Below, in pieces: positions 1 through 5,866 of a stretch of DNA of 7,971 nucleotides. The notes under the pieces are model-generated. The model worked only from the letters and a program-made list of their open reading frames with translations. It was not told the DNA's origin and did not search any database. This DNA is from Alphaproteobacteria bacterium (lineage in GTDB: Bacteria; Pseudomonadota; Alphaproteobacteria; GCA-2731375), in assembly GCA_030746295.1 (NCBI GenBank), contig JASLMY010000231.1:1-7971 (forward strand), read 5' to 3'. The position numbers and the translations under genes are program-made. Positions within the stretch are counted from its first letter, which is position 1, and the number at the start of each line of letters is the position of its first letter.

Positions 1-114
1 CCGATCAGCTTCGCCCACTGGCTGGTCTACAAGCCCGAGGCGCTGAAGCGGACCAAGCTCCGGGCCTTCCGCGACTGGATCATGGCGGAGAGCGAGGCCG
101 GCCGAAGTCGCTGA
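1..114 (+). CDS. LysR-family transcriptional regulator, C-terminal fragment
   Basis: Only the last 37 residues and the TGA stop are present; the gene begins upstream of the window. The visible peptide contains HWLVYKPEAL followed by KLRAFRDWIMAE. This is the typical ending of the periplasmic-binding-like effector domain in LysR regulators of the GcvA type, where a 'lvyp' strand is followed by a last helix of the form 'aFrdWl..E'. Such proteins bind DNA as tetramers through an N-terminal winged helix, which is not visible here. The gene runs toward the small minus-strand gene and is separated from it by 48 bases in which I see no clear terminator. The family call rests on this short tail alone, so the regulated target cannot be inferred. 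Confidence 0.65.
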   Translation, partial: PISFAHWLVYKPEALKRTKLRAFRDWIMAESEAGRSR

Positions 115-162
115 GGCGACGGTGTTTCTGCCGATTATGGGAGGCGTTTCAAATCGACTACG

Positions 163-477
163 CTAGGGCCCGAGCAAGGCATAAGCGATGAAGGCGCCGA
201 TCCAGAGCCCGATGCTGGCGCAGATGCCGGCGAAGACCGCGAGCAGGCTGGCGAAGAGCATCAGGTTGTTGCGGGCGACGATCGGGTGTTGGCCGCGCTC
301 CTCTTGTCGCCGCGACTTCGAGCGGCGCTCCGGGCCGGCCAGCACGGTCACGTAGTATCGGCTCAGCAGCGTCCTGATGCTGGACCTGATGTTTATCGGG
401 TGGTGGCCCCAATCTCCACCCGAAGCGTCGTCCCCGCCCCCGCCGGTCTGAGGTTCCGTCCTGACGTTTTCGGTCAT
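163..477 (-). CDS. small protein with one C-terminal membrane segment, unknown function
   Basis: The protein has 104 residues if it starts at the ATG at 477. I prefer this start over the one 34 codons further upstream because a GAGG sequence lies 8 bases before it and the extra N-terminus is unlike a conserved protein. The layout is a Gly/Asp-rich, probably disordered N-terminus (residues 1-25), an Arg-rich amphipathic stretch containing RTLLSRYYVTVLAGPERRSK (residues 35-54), a charged linker, and one long hydrophobic segment (about residues 71-102) ending two residues before the C-terminus. This suggests a tail-anchored inner-membrane protein with its basic part in the cytoplasm. I do not recognise a named family. 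It follows the glmL stop by 130 bases and may have its own promoter, so membership of the mutase operon is uncertain. Confidence 0.6.
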   Translation of the reverse strand: MTENVRTEPQTGGGGDDASGGDWGHHPINIRSSIRTLLSRYYVTVLAGPERRSKSRRQEERGQHPIVARNNLMLFASLLAVFAGICASIGLWIGAFIAYALLGP

Positions 478-524
478 CACGCAATCCTCGCGCTGGTTCC
501 AGGTTCCAAGCCTTGACGGGACGC

Positions 525-530
525 ATTGTA
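525..530 (-). promoter_or_regulatory. possible -10 element for the small membrane-protein gene
   Basis: On the minus strand the hexamer TACAAT (5 of 6 to the sigma-70 consensus) lies 47 bases upstream of the ATG at 477. No convincing -35 hexamer is found at the usual 16-18 base spacing, so this is only a candidate. Confidence 0.25.
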
Positions 531-558
531 GCTCAATTCGCCTTTCCGATGTGTCATC

Positions 559-576
559 GTCGGACGGTGAGCCGAC
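559..576. repeat. short inverted repeat downstream of glmL
   Basis: GTCGG and CCGAC form a 5-bp stem with an 8-base loop, about 30-50 bases after the glmL stop. There is no T-run after it on either strand, so it is not a convincing intrinsic terminator. It may simply be chance in GC-rich DNA. Confidence 0.2.
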
Positions 577-607
577 CAATCGCCCCGCACCCCCGAGAAC
601 CGCCGCC

Positions 608-1999
608 TCAGACCGCCGTCAGGTGGCGTTTCAGGAGCCTTAGCGCTTCGTCCGGCGCCACCGTCGCGAGCAGGCCGGCGCCAAACAGGAGATAGCGCCC
701 GTCGGCGAGGCAGCGAGGCGATTTTGGTCGCAGTGAGAAAGGCTCTGCCTCGTCGAAGGTGGCGGCGCGGAGGATCGCGCCAGGATCCCGAACATGGCCG
801 AAGATGCCGCCGGTGCCGACCACCGTGGCGATTTCCGTCAGGTCCTTGCCGAGCTGCGTGTAGGCGGTCTCGCCGCCGGGCAGGTAATGCGCCGTCAGCC
901 GGCCGGCGTGGCGCGCGCAGGCGACGGCGACCGCGGTCCGGGCGATCTCGTGCTCGATCTGGCGTTCCGCCTCCGAGTGCGGCAGATGCGCGGTCTCCCG
1001 CGTCAGGCGCGCGACATAGGCGGCGGCAGGCTCGGCGTCGAGACCCGGACCGCCGCTTGCCGGCGCCTCGGCTTTGGCCTCGAGAACCCCGGCGGCACTG
1101 ATCCGCATGCCCATGTCGCCCTCGACGGTGCGCTGGCAGAAAGGCGCCGCCAGGCCCTTCAGCACGACGCGGCCCCGCGGCCGGCCCTCGGCCAGCGAGT
1201 GGACGTCGGTGGTGGCGCCGCCGATGTCGACCACCACCAGCTCGCCGAGACCGGGCTCGCCGGCGGTGCCCTCGGCCAGCAGGCGGGCGCCGTCGGAGAC
1301 CGCGAGCGGTGTCGGCATCAGGACCGCGCCGACCAAGGCCTCGGCCTCGGCGAGCCCCTTGGCGACCACGATCCGGTCGATGAAGATCTGCCGGATGACC
1401 TCGCGGGCGGGGACGACGTTGGCGACGCCGAGCTCGGGCATCACGTTCTCGGTGACGTGAACCTCCTTGCCGGCGGCACGAAGGCACGCCGCCACCTCGT
1501 CCTGGGCGCTCTTGTTGCCGGCGACGATGATCGGCGCCGTCAGGCCCGAGGCGGCGAGCGTGGCCGCGTTAGCGCGGATCACGGCTTCGTTGCCGCCGTC
1601 GGTGCCGCCGGCGAGCAGGACGATGTCGGGCGCCGTCGTCTCGATCTCGCACAGCTCGGCGGCGCTCAAGCTTTGGGCATAGGTCCCGACCAGCTTGCCG
1701 CCGGCGCCCAGCGCCGCGCTCCGCGCCGCTTCGGCGGTCAACTGCCGGACCAGGCCCGAGGCGACGATCCTGAGGCCGCCGGCGGCACTGCTGCAGGCCA
1801 GCCGGCGCTCGACCGCGGCCAGGTCCAGGCCAACCTCACGCTCCAGCGCCGCCAGGGCCTCGGTCGCGCCTCGCGCGATGTCGCTGTCGACGGTGCTGGG
1901 GCTCTGCGCCCAACCGAGCACCGCCTCGGCCGCCAGGTCGACGGCCATCACCTTGGTGTAGGTGCTGCCGAAGTCGAACAGGAGGACGTGCTGGCTCAA
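608..1999 (-). CDS. glmL: GlmL/MutL-type ATPase of the glutamate mutase system
   Basis: This 463-residue protein belongs to the MutL/GlmL family (methylaspartate mutase accessory protein), which has the actin-like ASKHA ATPase fold. Visible motifs are phosphate-1 DFGSTYTK (residues 9-16), the conserved AGGTDGGN loop (130-137), phosphate-2 VVDIGGATTDVHS (256-268) and the adenosine loop GTGGIFGH (395-402). The length is normal for the family. Members are encoded with B12-dependent glutamate mutases and are thought to protect or reactivate the mutase by exchanging damaged cobalamin, by analogy with diol dehydratase reactivases; this role is inferred. The start codon is TTG at 1999, supported by AGGGAA 8 bases upstream. 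The gene follows glmS by 38 bases and is the last clear member of the operon. It is cytoplasmic, with no signal peptide. Confidence 0.9.
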   Translation of the reverse strand: MSQHVLLFDFGSTYTKVMAVDLAAEAVLGWAQSPSTVDSDIARGATEALAALEREVGLDLAAVERRLACSSAAGGLRIVASGLVRQLTAEAARSAALGAGGKLVGTYAQSLSAAELCEIETTAPDIVLLAGGTDGGNEAVIRANAATLAASGLTAPIIVAGNKSAQDEVAACLRAAGKEVHVTENVMPELGVANVVPAREVIRQIFIDRIVVAKGLAEAEALVGAVLMPTPLAVSDGARLLAEGTAGEPGLGELVVVDIGGATTDVHSLAEGRPRGRVVLKGLAAPFCQRTVEGDMGMRISAAGVLEAKAEAPASGGPGLDAEPAAAYVARLTRETAHLPHSEAERQIEHEIARTAVAVACARHAGRLTAHYLPGGETAYTQLGKDLTEIATVVGTGGIFGHVRDPGAILRAATFDEAEPFSLRPKSPRCLADGRYLLFGAGLLATVAPDEALRLLKRHLTAV

Positions 2000-2007
2000 A
2001 CGCCCGC

Positions 2008-2013
2008 TTCCCT
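2008..2013 (-). promoter_or_regulatory. ribosome binding site supporting the TTG start of glmL
   Basis: The minus-strand sequence AGGGAA ends 8 bases before the TTG at 1999. There is no in-frame ATG nearby, and MSQHVLLFDFGSTYTK places the phosphate-1 motif at the usual distance from the N-terminus. Confidence 0.5.
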
Positions 2014-2037
2014 AAGCCCGATCGGCTGGTTGGCGGA

Positions 2038-2454
2038 TCATACTGGGCCGAGATCGCGTTTGAGGCTCGCGATAATCTCTTCCGGCGTCGTCGTCTGCGG
2101 GAAAGCCCGGTCGAAGCCGGCGTCCTCGAAGGCCTTCTCGATGTCGGCCCATTCCTGGCCCTGCTCGGTGACCACCAGGTTGCCGCCGATGTAGAGCAGG
2201 ATCTCATCCAGCCCCGCCTCCTGGCACTTCTCGCGCATGCCCTGGCAGTCGATCAGGGCATGGCCGTAGGAGGACGAGATCAGAATCGCCTTGGCGTCGG
2301 TCTCGATGGCGGCGTTGATGTAGTCCTCGTGGCTCGCCATCGAGCCGATGTCGATGACCTTGAAGCCCGCCTTCTGCAGCGCATAAGTGATCACCCGGAC
2401 GCCGAAGTTGTGGATGTCGTGCAGGACCCCGATGACGACGCTCGGCTCGCTCAT
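2038..2454 (-). CDS. glmS: glutamate mutase-type cobalamin-binding subunit (GlmS/MutS)
   Basis: This 138-residue protein is the small Rossmann-like B12-binding subunit, almost the same length as Clostridium GlmS (137). The base-off/His-on motif DxHxxG is present as DIHNFG (Asp13, His15, Gly18); His15 should be the lower cobalt ligand. The Gly-Gly of the nucleotide-tail pocket is present in YIGGNLVV (Gly90-Gly91). Conserved blocks EDYINAAIET and REKCQEAGL match the family closely. One departure stands out: the SxL motif is SSS (Ser60-Ser62) followed by YGHALID, where Clostridium GlmS has SSLYGQGEID (from memory). The N-terminal loop before the Asp is also one residue shorter. The gene begins 7 bases after the glmE stop and has no clear Shine-Dalgarno sequence, which suggests translational coupling to glmE so that subunits are made together. 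Confidence 0.92.
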   Translation of the reverse strand: MSEPSVVIGVLHDIHNFGVRVITYALQKAGFKVIDIGSMASHEDYINAAIETDAKAILISSSYGHALIDCQGMREKCQEAGLDEILLYIGGNLVVTEQGQEWADIEKAFEDAGFDRAFPQTTTPEEIIASLKRDLGPV

Positions 2455-2461
2455 GGCCGGG

Positions 2462-3883
2462 CTATCGCACCACGGCCCGAAGGTCGTCGATCATCAGCTC
2501 CATGTCGTCCTTCGCCTCGCGACGCCGCCGTTCCTCCATGCGGTCGCGGTCGTAGGCCCGAAGCCGGGGCGTGAAGGGCAGGTTGCCGCTATCGATGAAG
2601 CGCACCGCGCCCTCCACGTCGCGGGCGATCATCGCCTTGTCGGCGTTGTGCCGGTTGACGCTGAAGGGGAAGTCCAGGACGCCGCGCTCGAAGGCGATGG
2701 CGGTGCCTTGGGCGACGTCGCCGTCGCCGAGCTCCAAGACCCGGTCCATCATCGCCCGGCACTGCTGCTCGATGACCTCCATCTCCTCCGTCAGGGCCTC
2801 GCTCTCCGGAAAGCTCTGGCCCCGCATCAGGTCCAGGACCTTGCGCGTGGCGACGATGCCCGACGCGTTGCCTTCCTTGGTCGGCGCGCCCCGGCCCTCC
2901 TCGGGCGACTTGACCAGGATCTTGGAGACGCCGGCAAAAGCACAGGTCACGGTGTCGACGCAGATCCTGGCGAAGGTCTGATCGAGGTCGTCCGAATAGG
3001 CGCCGAGCCATTGGTGCGCGGCCTGGGTCAGGTGGACGTCGGCGAAGCCGGCGCGCTCCAGATAGTCGGCGCAAAGGCGGTGCTGCATCCGGACCGCGGC
3101 GATGTCCTGGTTGAGGCACGAGTTCAGCGGATAGGCGACGCAGAGCGATTTCAGGCCCTGCTCGGCGGCCAACAGGCACTCGATGATCGAGGCGACGATG
3201 GAGACGCAGGGCGGCGTGATGGTGCCCGAGGGAAAGCCGCCGGCCTCGCGGCTGACGCTGGCGCCCCGTTCCTCGAACCAGCCGAGCAGACGGTCGACAT
3301 ATTGGAAGTTGCCGATCACCTCCGCCACCGGCATGTGCGGCTCCACCGAGAGGGCGCAGAAGAGCGAAGCGCCGTTGAAGCTGGTGGCACCACCGGCCAG
3401 CATGAAGGTGTTGTAGGCTTGCGGCGTGCCCGAGGCGCCCCGGCCCTCGCAGGGTGCCTCCAAGGCCTCGAAGAGCTGCCGACAGCCCGCGACCCCGTGC
3501 ACCACGGCGGGAAAGCCGTTCAGCAGCGAGCGTCCGACGCGTTGGCTCTCGGCGACGGCCTCGGCCGCCTTTTCGAACAGGTTTCGCCGGCAGTAGGTGT
3601 CGCAAGTCCAGGTCAGGAGGTCGGCGCCATGGGTCTCGAGATGGCGCAGCGTCTCGATCATCTCCTCGACGGTCGCCATGCCCGAGCGCGGTTGCAGGAG
3701 GGCCTCGCCGGCCTCGGCGGCTCGCTTGTGGGCTTCGGGCACCCGTCGCGAGGCGGGGATCTGCCGGTGATAGGCCAGGATCTCGTCGAGATCGATCGCT
3801 TGGCCGGTGGGATGAAGGGCCTTGATCCGGTCGAGCTCGGTCATGAGCTCGTCTTCGCTCCACTTCTTGTCGCTCACATGCAT
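2462..3883 (-). CDS. glmE: glutamate mutase-type catalytic subunit (GlmE/MutE), with altered substrate pocket
   Basis: This 473-residue TIM-barrel subunit is collinear with Clostridium GlmE (483 residues). Family blocks are clear: QPRSGMAT, GRSLLNGFP, QYVDRLLG, LLAAEQG, NQDIAA, HQWLG, ILVKSPEE, PTKEGNASG and GNLPFT. GlmE with GlmS rearranges glutamate to 3-methylaspartate by a radical route using adenosylcobalamin. Compared with the C. cochlearium numbering recalled from memory, the carboxylate-binding arginines are kept (Arg66, Arg99, and probably Arg148), as are the adenosyl-ribose contacts (Lys325, Glu329). However, Glu171, Tyr177 and Tyr181, which surround the substrate amino group, are Asn170, Cys176 and Val180. 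The true substrate may therefore differ. The ATG at 3883 has GAGAGAG 7 bases upstream; a GTG two codons later is an alternative. It is first in the operon and transcribed away from the diguanylate cyclase gene. Confidence 0.9.
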   Translation of the reverse strand: MHVSDKKWSEDELMTELDRIKALHPTGQAIDLDEILAYHRQIPASRRVPEAHKRAAEAGEALLQPRSGMATVEEMIETLRHLETHGADLLTWTCDTYCRRNLFEKAAEAVAESQRVGRSLLNGFPAVVHGVAGCRQLFEALEAPCEGRGASGTPQAYNTFMLAGGATSFNGASLFCALSVEPHMPVAEVIGNFQYVDRLLGWFEERGASVSREAGGFPSGTITPPCVSIVASIIECLLAAEQGLKSLCVAYPLNSCLNQDIAAVRMQHRLCADYLERAGFADVHLTQAAHQWLGAYSDDLDQTFARICVDTVTCAFAGVSKILVKSPEEGRGAPTKEGNASGIVATRKVLDLMRGQSFPESEALTEEMEVIEQQCRAMMDRVLELGDGDVAQGTAIAFERGVLDFPFSVNRHNADKAMIARDVEGAVRFIDSGNLPFTPRLRAYDRDRMEERRRREAKDDMELMIDDLRAVVR

Positions 3884-3890
3884 CGGGCAG

Positions 3891-3897
3891 CTCTCTC
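3891..3897 (-). promoter_or_regulatory. ribosome binding site of glmE
   Basis: A minus-strand purine run GAGAGAG ends 7 bases before the ATG at 3883. It favours this ATG over the GTG two codons downstream, although both are within reach. Confidence 0.45.
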
Positions 3898-3915
3898 GTC
3901 GGCCGGTTCCGCGCC

Positions 3916-3946
3916 ATCATAGCGAAATTATGCTGTCTTCCGCCAA
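3916..3946 (-). promoter_or_regulatory. weak candidate promoter of the glmESL operon
   Basis: On the minus strand TATGAT (3916-3921) is a good -10 hexamer, and TTGGCG (3941-3946) is a partial -35 match. The 19-base spacer is longer than ideal. The position, about 33 bases before the glmE start, would give a short leader. I saw no cobalamin-riboswitch sequence in this leader or further upstream. Confidence 0.25.
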
Positions 3947-4005
3947 CCCCAGACGCCCGCGGCCGCGACGGCGGCGGGCCGAAAACTCAAGAACCCCCGA
4001 CACCG

Positions 4006-4032
4006 AACAGGTGAGACCTTTAAACGCCTGTT
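4006..4032. repeat. inverted repeat in the divergent intergenic region (possible operator)
   Basis: AACAGG at 4006-4011 and CCTGTT at 4027-4032 are perfect 6-bp inverted copies separated by 15 bases that include an AT-rich centre (TTTAAA). This lies between the divergent glmE and diguanylate cyclase genes in the most AT-rich part of the window. The arrangement would suit a dimeric regulator. A 6-bp repeat can occur by chance, and I cannot match it to a known operator. Confidence 0.3.
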
Positions 4033-4078
4033 AATCCCTATTTTCTAGGATCGGCCCAAGATTTCAGAGGCTCGGAGC

Positions 4079-4082
4079 GGAG
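4079..4082 (+). promoter_or_regulatory. ribosome binding site supporting the TTG start of the diguanylate cyclase gene
   Basis: GGAG lies 8 bases before the TTG at 4091, an ideal spacing. The next in-frame ATG is at codon 24, without an equally good site. The TTG start is therefore preferred. Confidence 0.5.
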
Positions 4083-4090
4083 AGCGAGAA

Positions 4091-5866
4091 TTGTCCAGTA
4101 CTCCCGGTGGGCGCCTCCTCCAGTCGGTCGCGGCGGCGGCCGCCGACTGGCCGGAGGCAATGGCGCCGGCGGTCCAGGTGCGGCTCGATCCGGAAGGACT
4201 TGTGACGTCCTATCCGGGCCCGGCCCTGCACGTGAATGTCGCTGGCGACGTTCTGCGCGCCAACGCTGACGCGCTGCCTCTGATCGCGCGGCTGATCGAG
4301 AACCGGGACGAGGCCCTCGCAGGCGCGGTTCGCGAGGCTGTCGAGAACGGCCACACGATCAAGCGGCGCGTCCAAGCCGTGGTCGAGGACGAGTGGCACA
4401 GCTTCGAGCTCATCCTTCTGCCCACATCGGACCAGGCGACGGGACAGGGCGAGGCACTGATCCTCGGCCGGGATGCGACGCTGGAAAGAAACTTCACGGC
4501 CGCCCTGGTCGCCTCGCGGCAGCTCTTCAAGGACCTGGTCGCCTGCTCGACCGATTTCGCTTGGGAGACCGACGCCGAGGGCACCTTCACCTTCATCTCG
4601 CCGGCGGGCGCCCTGGGCCATGCCGCGGAAGACCTGGTCGGCCGCGACTACCGCGAGCTCGTCGACACGGAGGACGGCGCCGACGTAGAGCTGCCGTTCG
4701 CCTGTTGGCAGCCGCAAAGCGACGTCGAGCTCCGGCTGCGTCGTGTGGATGGCAAGATGGCTACGGTTCAGATCTCCAGCCTGCCGGTCCGGACCCGAGA
4801 GGGGATTTGGCGGGGCGCCCGCGGCGTCTGTCGCGACGTCACCCAGCTCAGACGGCAGGAAGCGGCGTTGCAACGGGCCCGCCGTCGCGAGACCCTGATG
4901 CGCGAGGTGGTCGACGCCATCCGCACCGAGGTCGTGCCCGAGACCATGTTTCAGGCCGCCGTCGCGGCCATCGCCAAGGTCATGGACACGGCGCAGTGTT
5001 GGATCGTTCGCCGGCGCGAGGACGATACCCTGGCCATCGCCGCCGCGCACGACCACGGCGCCCAACCGGCAGTCGGCGACGAAAGCCTGTTGGCGGCGCT
5101 GCCGGGCCTCGCCGGAGACGGCGCCGCTGCCCGGTTCGCCGACCTCGACGGCGGCCATCGGAGCCTGATCGCGGCCTGCGACTATCGCGGCGGGCGGCTC
5201 GGCTATCTCTGCCTGACGCGGCCCTCGGACGAGCCGGCCTGGTCGGACGAAGACCAGGCCCTGGCCCTCGGCGTCGCCGATCAGCTCGGCATCGCCATGG
5301 CGCAGGCGGCGGTGCAGGAAGAGCTGGCCCTTCTTTCCCGGACCGACGACCTGACGGGACTGATGAACCGGCGTGCCCTCGAGGCGGAGCTGGCGGTCCG
5401 CCTCCACAACCTGGAGCGACTGGGACTCTGCGGCTGCCTGATGTATCTCGATCTCGACAACTTCAAGGCGGTCAACGATACCCACGGTCACCACGTCGGC
5501 GATGCCGTCTTGCGCGAATTCGCCGGGCTGCTCGGCGTTTCGGTGCGCAAGGGCGACTTGGCGGCCCGCGTCGGTGGCGACGAGTTCGTGGTTTGGCTCG
5601 AGGGTGCCAAGGCGGAGGGCGCGTTTGCCAAGGGGAAGTCGCTGCTGCGGGCGGCGGCGTGCCTCGATCGCTTCTCAACCGATCCGAGCCGGCCCTTGAG
5701 CGTCTCGATCGGTGTCGCGGCCGTAACGTCGGAAGACGATCTCGACCTTCGCGCCCTGATGTGCCGGGTCGATGAAGCCATGTATCGAGCCAAGCGCGAG
5801 GGTCGTAACCGGGTCACTCTGGCGCGGCGGGTCGCCGCCGTCGAGTATGGAGAGGCAACATGTTGA
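4091..5866 (+). CDS. PAS-PAS-GAF-GGDEF diguanylate cyclase
   Basis: This 591-residue soluble protein should make cyclic di-GMP from two GTP. The order is: a PAS-like domain at about 46-132 (VNVAGDVLRANADALPLI), a second PAS at about 145-255 (STDFAWETDAEGTFTFIS), a charged helical linker (252-280), a GAF domain at about 280-405, and a GGDEF domain from DLTGLMNR (420-427) to about 580. The metal/substrate segment DLDNFKAVNDTHG is present. The signature is an exact GGDEF (495-499), and the inhibitory I-site RKGD (486-489) sits five residues before it, so the enzyme should be active and subject to product feedback inhibition. No EAL domain, transmembrane segment or signal peptide is seen, so the input is probably cytoplasmic; the PAS/GAF ligands are unknown. 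The start is TTG. The stop overlaps the next gene's start by 7 bases. Confidence 0.93.
   Translation: MSSTPGGRLLQSVAAAAADWPEAMAPAVQVRLDPEGLVTSYPGPALHVNVAGDVLRANADALPLIARLIENRDEALAGAVREAVENGHTIKRRVQAVVEDEWHSFELILLPTSDQATGQGEALILGRDATLERNFTAALVASRQLFKDLVACSTDFAWETDAEGTFTFISPAGALGHAAEDLVGRDYRELVDTEDGADVELPFACWQPQSDVELRLRRVDGKMATVQISSLPVRTREGIWRGARGVCRDVTQLRRQEAALQRARRRETLMREVVDAIRTEVVPETMFQAAVAAIAKVMDTAQCWIVRRREDDTLAIAAAHDHGAQPAVGDESLLAALPGLAGDGAAARFADLDGGHRSLIAACDYRGGRLGYLCLTRPSDEPAWSDEDQALALGVADQLGIAMAQAAVQEELALLSRTDDLTGLMNRRALEAELAVRLHNLERLGLCGCLMYLDLDNFKAVNDTHGHHVGDAVLREFAGLLGVSVRKGDLAARVGGDEFVVWLEGAKAEGAFAKGKSLLRAAACLDRFSTDPSRPLSVSIGVAAVTSEDDLDLRALMCRVDEAMYRAKREGRNRVTLARRVAAVEYGEATC

Noticed and set aside
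478..579. N-terminal extension of the small membrane protein to 579
   Set aside because: The internal ATG at 477 has a well-placed GAGG. The extension contains the candidate promoter element and looks unlike conserved coding sequence.
794..2194. Long plus-strand open frame (466 codons) opposite glmL
   Set aside because: It lies antisense to a protein with clear ASKHA motifs. Its translation is a low-complexity Gly/Ala/Arg/Asp mix typical of the opposite strand of GC-rich genes.
2387..3922. Long plus-strand open frame (511 codons) covering glmE
   Set aside because: It is antisense to the well-conserved GlmE coding region. It is rich in Gly, Asp, Arg and Leu with no recognisable domain, as expected for a GC-driven shadow frame.
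3884..4090. Cobalamin riboswitch upstream of glmE
   Set aside because: I looked on the minus strand for the conserved B12-box and the GCCACTG-type core and found neither. The region is also short for this element.
4064..5494. Long minus-strand open frame (476 codons) opposite the diguanylate cyclase gene
   Set aside because: The plus strand encodes intact PAS, GAF and GGDEF motifs; the antisense translation has no recognisable domain.
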